Source of the DNA: Candidatus Leptovillus affinis
GTDB taxonomy: Bacteria > Chloroflexota > Anaerolineae > Promineifilales > Promineifilaceae
Direction of reading: 5' to 3'
NCBI GenBank assembly: GCA_016705235.1
Contig: JADIYP010000003.1
Coordinates: 186,001 to 250,000, forward strand
Length of the DNA: 64,000 bases
Positions 62,374 through 64,000 of the stretch are shown here, piece after piece. The notes under the pieces are model-generated. The model saw only the letters and a program-made list of their open reading frames with translations. It was not told where the DNA came from and ran no database searches. Every line of letters begins with the position of its first letter. The first letter of the stretch is position 1. The position numbers were made by a program, and so were the translations under genes.

Positions 62374-62914
62374 TAAAAACGGGCAAATTGCCTAAAGCCA
62401 CAATATGTGACCAGTCAGAATCTCCTTCGGTGAAGACGGCCGCGACCCGGCTGACCTTGGCCTGAGCCTGGTCACAAATAATTTCCATGCCTTCCAACGT
62501 GCTGCCGGTGCTAACGACATCATCGACGAGAATGACACGTTTGCCGGTAATCAGCGCCTGGTCTTTTTCATCCAGATAAAGCCGTTGGGGTTTGCCGGTG
62601 GTGATGGAGATGGTTTCCGCTTCGAGGGCGCTGCCCATGTACGATTTGTATGATTTGCGCAGGACGATGTAAGGCATGCCCATCAGAGCGCTCATTTCGT
62701 AGATCAGCGGGATGCTTTTGGCTTCGGCGGTGACCAGAACCTGGGCCTCTGTGTTTTTGAGACGTTCGGCCAAAGCGGCGGCGGCGGCTTTGACGACGTT
62801 GGTATCGCCGAGCATATTGAAGATGGCGATGCGCACGCCCGGCGCGACCTCGAACAGCGGCAAATGACGGACGATGCCGGCGATCTGGACCATGTAGGTT
62901 TCACGTTGCGACAT
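62366..62914 (-). CDS. Purine/adenine phosphoribosyltransferase-like protein
   Basis: 182 residues from ATG 62914, with GGAGA upstream at about 10 bp. PRPP-binding motif VILVDDVVSTGSTLEGM, plus AEAKSIPLIYEMSALM and IVLRKSYKSYMG, typical of adenine/xanthine phosphoribosyltransferases. An alternative role is PurR-like purine regulation. It overlaps the start of hyuB by 8 bp, so the two are coupled; the biological link is unclear. Confidence 0.88.
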   Translation of the reverse strand: MSQRETYMVQIAGIVRHLPLFEVAPGVRIAIFNMLGDTNVVKAAAAALAERLKNTEAQVLVTAEAKSIPLIYEMSALMGMPYIVLRKSYKSYMGSALEAETISITTGKPQRLYLDEKDQALITGKRVILVDDVVSTGSTLEGMEIICDQAQAKVSRVAAVFTEGDSDWSHIVALGNLPVFND

Positions 62915-63058
62915 GGGTGAATGTCTCCTTTTTGTTTTGTTGGGTAGAATACTTTTGTAGGTATCCTTCATATTCTTTGAGATGATGACTTAATTAGTGT
63001 ACCCAATGGTCGGCGGAATGGCACGTGAGTTCCATTTTTGTTGGCAGGAGCGAGCAAA

Positions 63059-64000
63059 ATGAAAGCAATTATTGTGGAAGGGAATCAGGAAAAGCCCATG
63101 TTGGTCTGGCGCGAAACCGATGATGTGGTTTATGGGGCAGATGAAGTGTTGGTGGCGGTGCGGGCTACGGCCGTTAACCGCGCTGATCTCTCGCAGGCCA
63201 GAGGCAACTACCCGCCGCCGCCAGGAGCCAGCGAGATTTTAGGTCTGGAAATGGCCGGCGTGATCGAAGCCCTGGGGGCAGAAGTCACTGGCTGGCAGGT
63301 GGGCGACCGGGTATGTGCGCTGCTGCCGGGCGGCGGTTATGCCGAGAAGGTGGCCGTTCCCGCCGGAATGCTGATGCGATTGCCGGAAAATTGGACATTT
63401 GTCCAGGGCACGGCCGTTCCCGAAGTGTGGTTCACTGCTTACATCAACCTTTTCCTGGAAGGCGATCTGAAGAAGGGCGAAACGGCGCTTATTCACGCCG
63501 GGGCGAGCGGGGTGGGCACGGCCGCCATTCAATTGGCGCGGGTGGCCGGGGCGCGGGTGTTGGTGACGGCCGGATCGCCGGAAAAGCTGGCCCGCTGCCG
63601 GGAATTGGGCGCGGACCTGGCCATCAATTACAAGGAGGAGGATTTTGTAACGGCCGTACACGAAGCCACCAGCGGCGAGGGCGTGGATGTGATTTTGGAC
63701 CCGGTGGGCGGGGCTTATCTGGAGCGCAACGTGCGCAGCCTGCGCCGGTTTGGTCGGCTGGTGAACATTGGCACGCTGGGTGGGGTGCAGGGGGAGATGA
63801 ATACGGGCTTGCTGCTGGGTAAGCGGTTGAAGATTGTGGGATCGACGTTAAGGACACGGCCGTTGGCCGAAAAAATCGCCATCACCCGCCAGTTTACCGA
63901 CCGCTTCTGGCCGCTGCTGCGCTCCGGCGATTTGCAGCCCATCATCGACGTAACGTATCCCATTACCCAGGCGCAGCAGGCCCACGAGTACGTGGCTCAG
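63059..64000 (+). CDS. NAD(P)H:quinone oxidoreductase, zinc-free MDR family (PIG3-like), 3' end outside window
   Basis: 314 residues from ATG 63059 to the window edge, in frame and without stop. AGGAG lies 8 bp upstream. N-terminal GroES-like fold with TAVNRADLSQARGNYPPPPG and LGLEMAGVIEALG. The nucleotide-binding motif is HAGASGVGTAAIQLARVAGA. DVILDPVGGAYLE and RLVNIGTLGG follow. It lacks the structural and catalytic zinc ligands of alcohol dehydrogenases. PIG3-type quinone reductases use NADPH to reduce quinones. Confidence 0.92.
   Translation, partial: MKAIIVEGNQEKPMLVWRETDDVVYGADEVLVAVRATAVNRADLSQARGNYPPPPGASEILGLEMAGVIEALGAEVTGWQVGDRVCALLPGGGYAEKVAVPAGMLMRLPENWTFVQGTAVPEVWFTAYINLFLEGDLKKGETALIHAGASGVGTAAIQLARVAGARVLVTAGSPEKLARCRELGADLAINYKEEDFVTAVHEATSGEGVDVILDPVGGAYLERNVRSLRRFGRLVNIGTLGGVQGEMNTGLLLGKRLKIVGSTLRTRPLAEKIAITRQFTDRFWPLLRSGDLQPIIDVTYPITQAQQAHEYVAQ

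Overview
The window is an ordinary chromosomal segment of a free-living bacterium with moderate-to-high GC. I infer a member of the Chloroflexota (Anaerolineae/Caldilineae-like). The inference rests on gene content and style: a giant acidic TPR protein with repeated WL motifs, a DUF4342 protein, a bacterial-PH (DUF304) protein, a K+-type membrane pyrophosphatase, a type 2 IPP isomerase next to a prenyltransferase, Thr/Pro-linker lipoproteins, and no outer-membrane or LPS genes. This is inference; no 16S rRNA lies in the window. The palindromic octamer ACGGCCGT, usually as AACGGCCGTT, is scattered through the whole window inside and outside genes; I count about 18 copies in the first 10 kb alone.

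Layout. 0-8.6 kb: end of rph, a GH4 glycosidase, acetyl-CoA synthetase, an unknown protein, hppA and a histone-deacetylase-like hydrolase. 8.7-14.7 kb: one 2009-residue acidic repeat protein. 14.8-25.9 kb: housekeeping block (ndk, rsfS, a Tag-like DNA glycosylase, xseA, a CcmC-like membrane protein, a Nudix protein, xseB, ftsY, prfB with its programmed frameshift, and rpoC without rpoB upstream). 26-28.2 kb: isoprenoid pair. 28.4-32.7 kb: polysaccharide genes (UDP-xylose synthase-like, O-antigen ligase-like, GtrA-like, GT4).

32.8-39.3 kb is the most unusual part. A small Nudix protein and a REP-like repeat cluster precede a 1400-residue protein that joins a receiver-like domain, an aminoglycoside-phosphotransferase-like kinase, a Nudix domain homologous to the small upstream protein, a beta-rich linker and a STAND/AAA ATPase. 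It is followed 13 bp later by a second ATPase with a C-terminal death-like effector-associated domain. I read this as a candidate NTP-dependent conflict or signalling system.

39.4-49.7 kb: PspC protein, M28 peptidase, two sensor kinases and a response regulator, a LysM lipoprotein, PlsC, a PH-domain protein, an FmdB-like zinc ribbon, and a metallo-beta-lactamase-fold protein with a degenerate metal motif. 50.6-51.3 kb: a 185-bp MITE with a 9-bp target duplication, then three tRNA genes (Ser-TGA, Ser-GCT, Arg-ACG). 51.3-64 kb: HAD, DinB-like, PrsW, DUF4342, PfkB kinase, methyltransferase, two coupled envelope lipoproteins (VanY, CapA), a lone CpaF/TadA ATPase, a phosphoribosyltransferase overlapping hyuB, and a quinone oxidoreductase that runs off the end. 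A four-copy dispersed inverted-repeat family (near 1.8, 15.8, 31.0 and 48.3 kb) and several bidirectional terminators punctuate the gene blocks.
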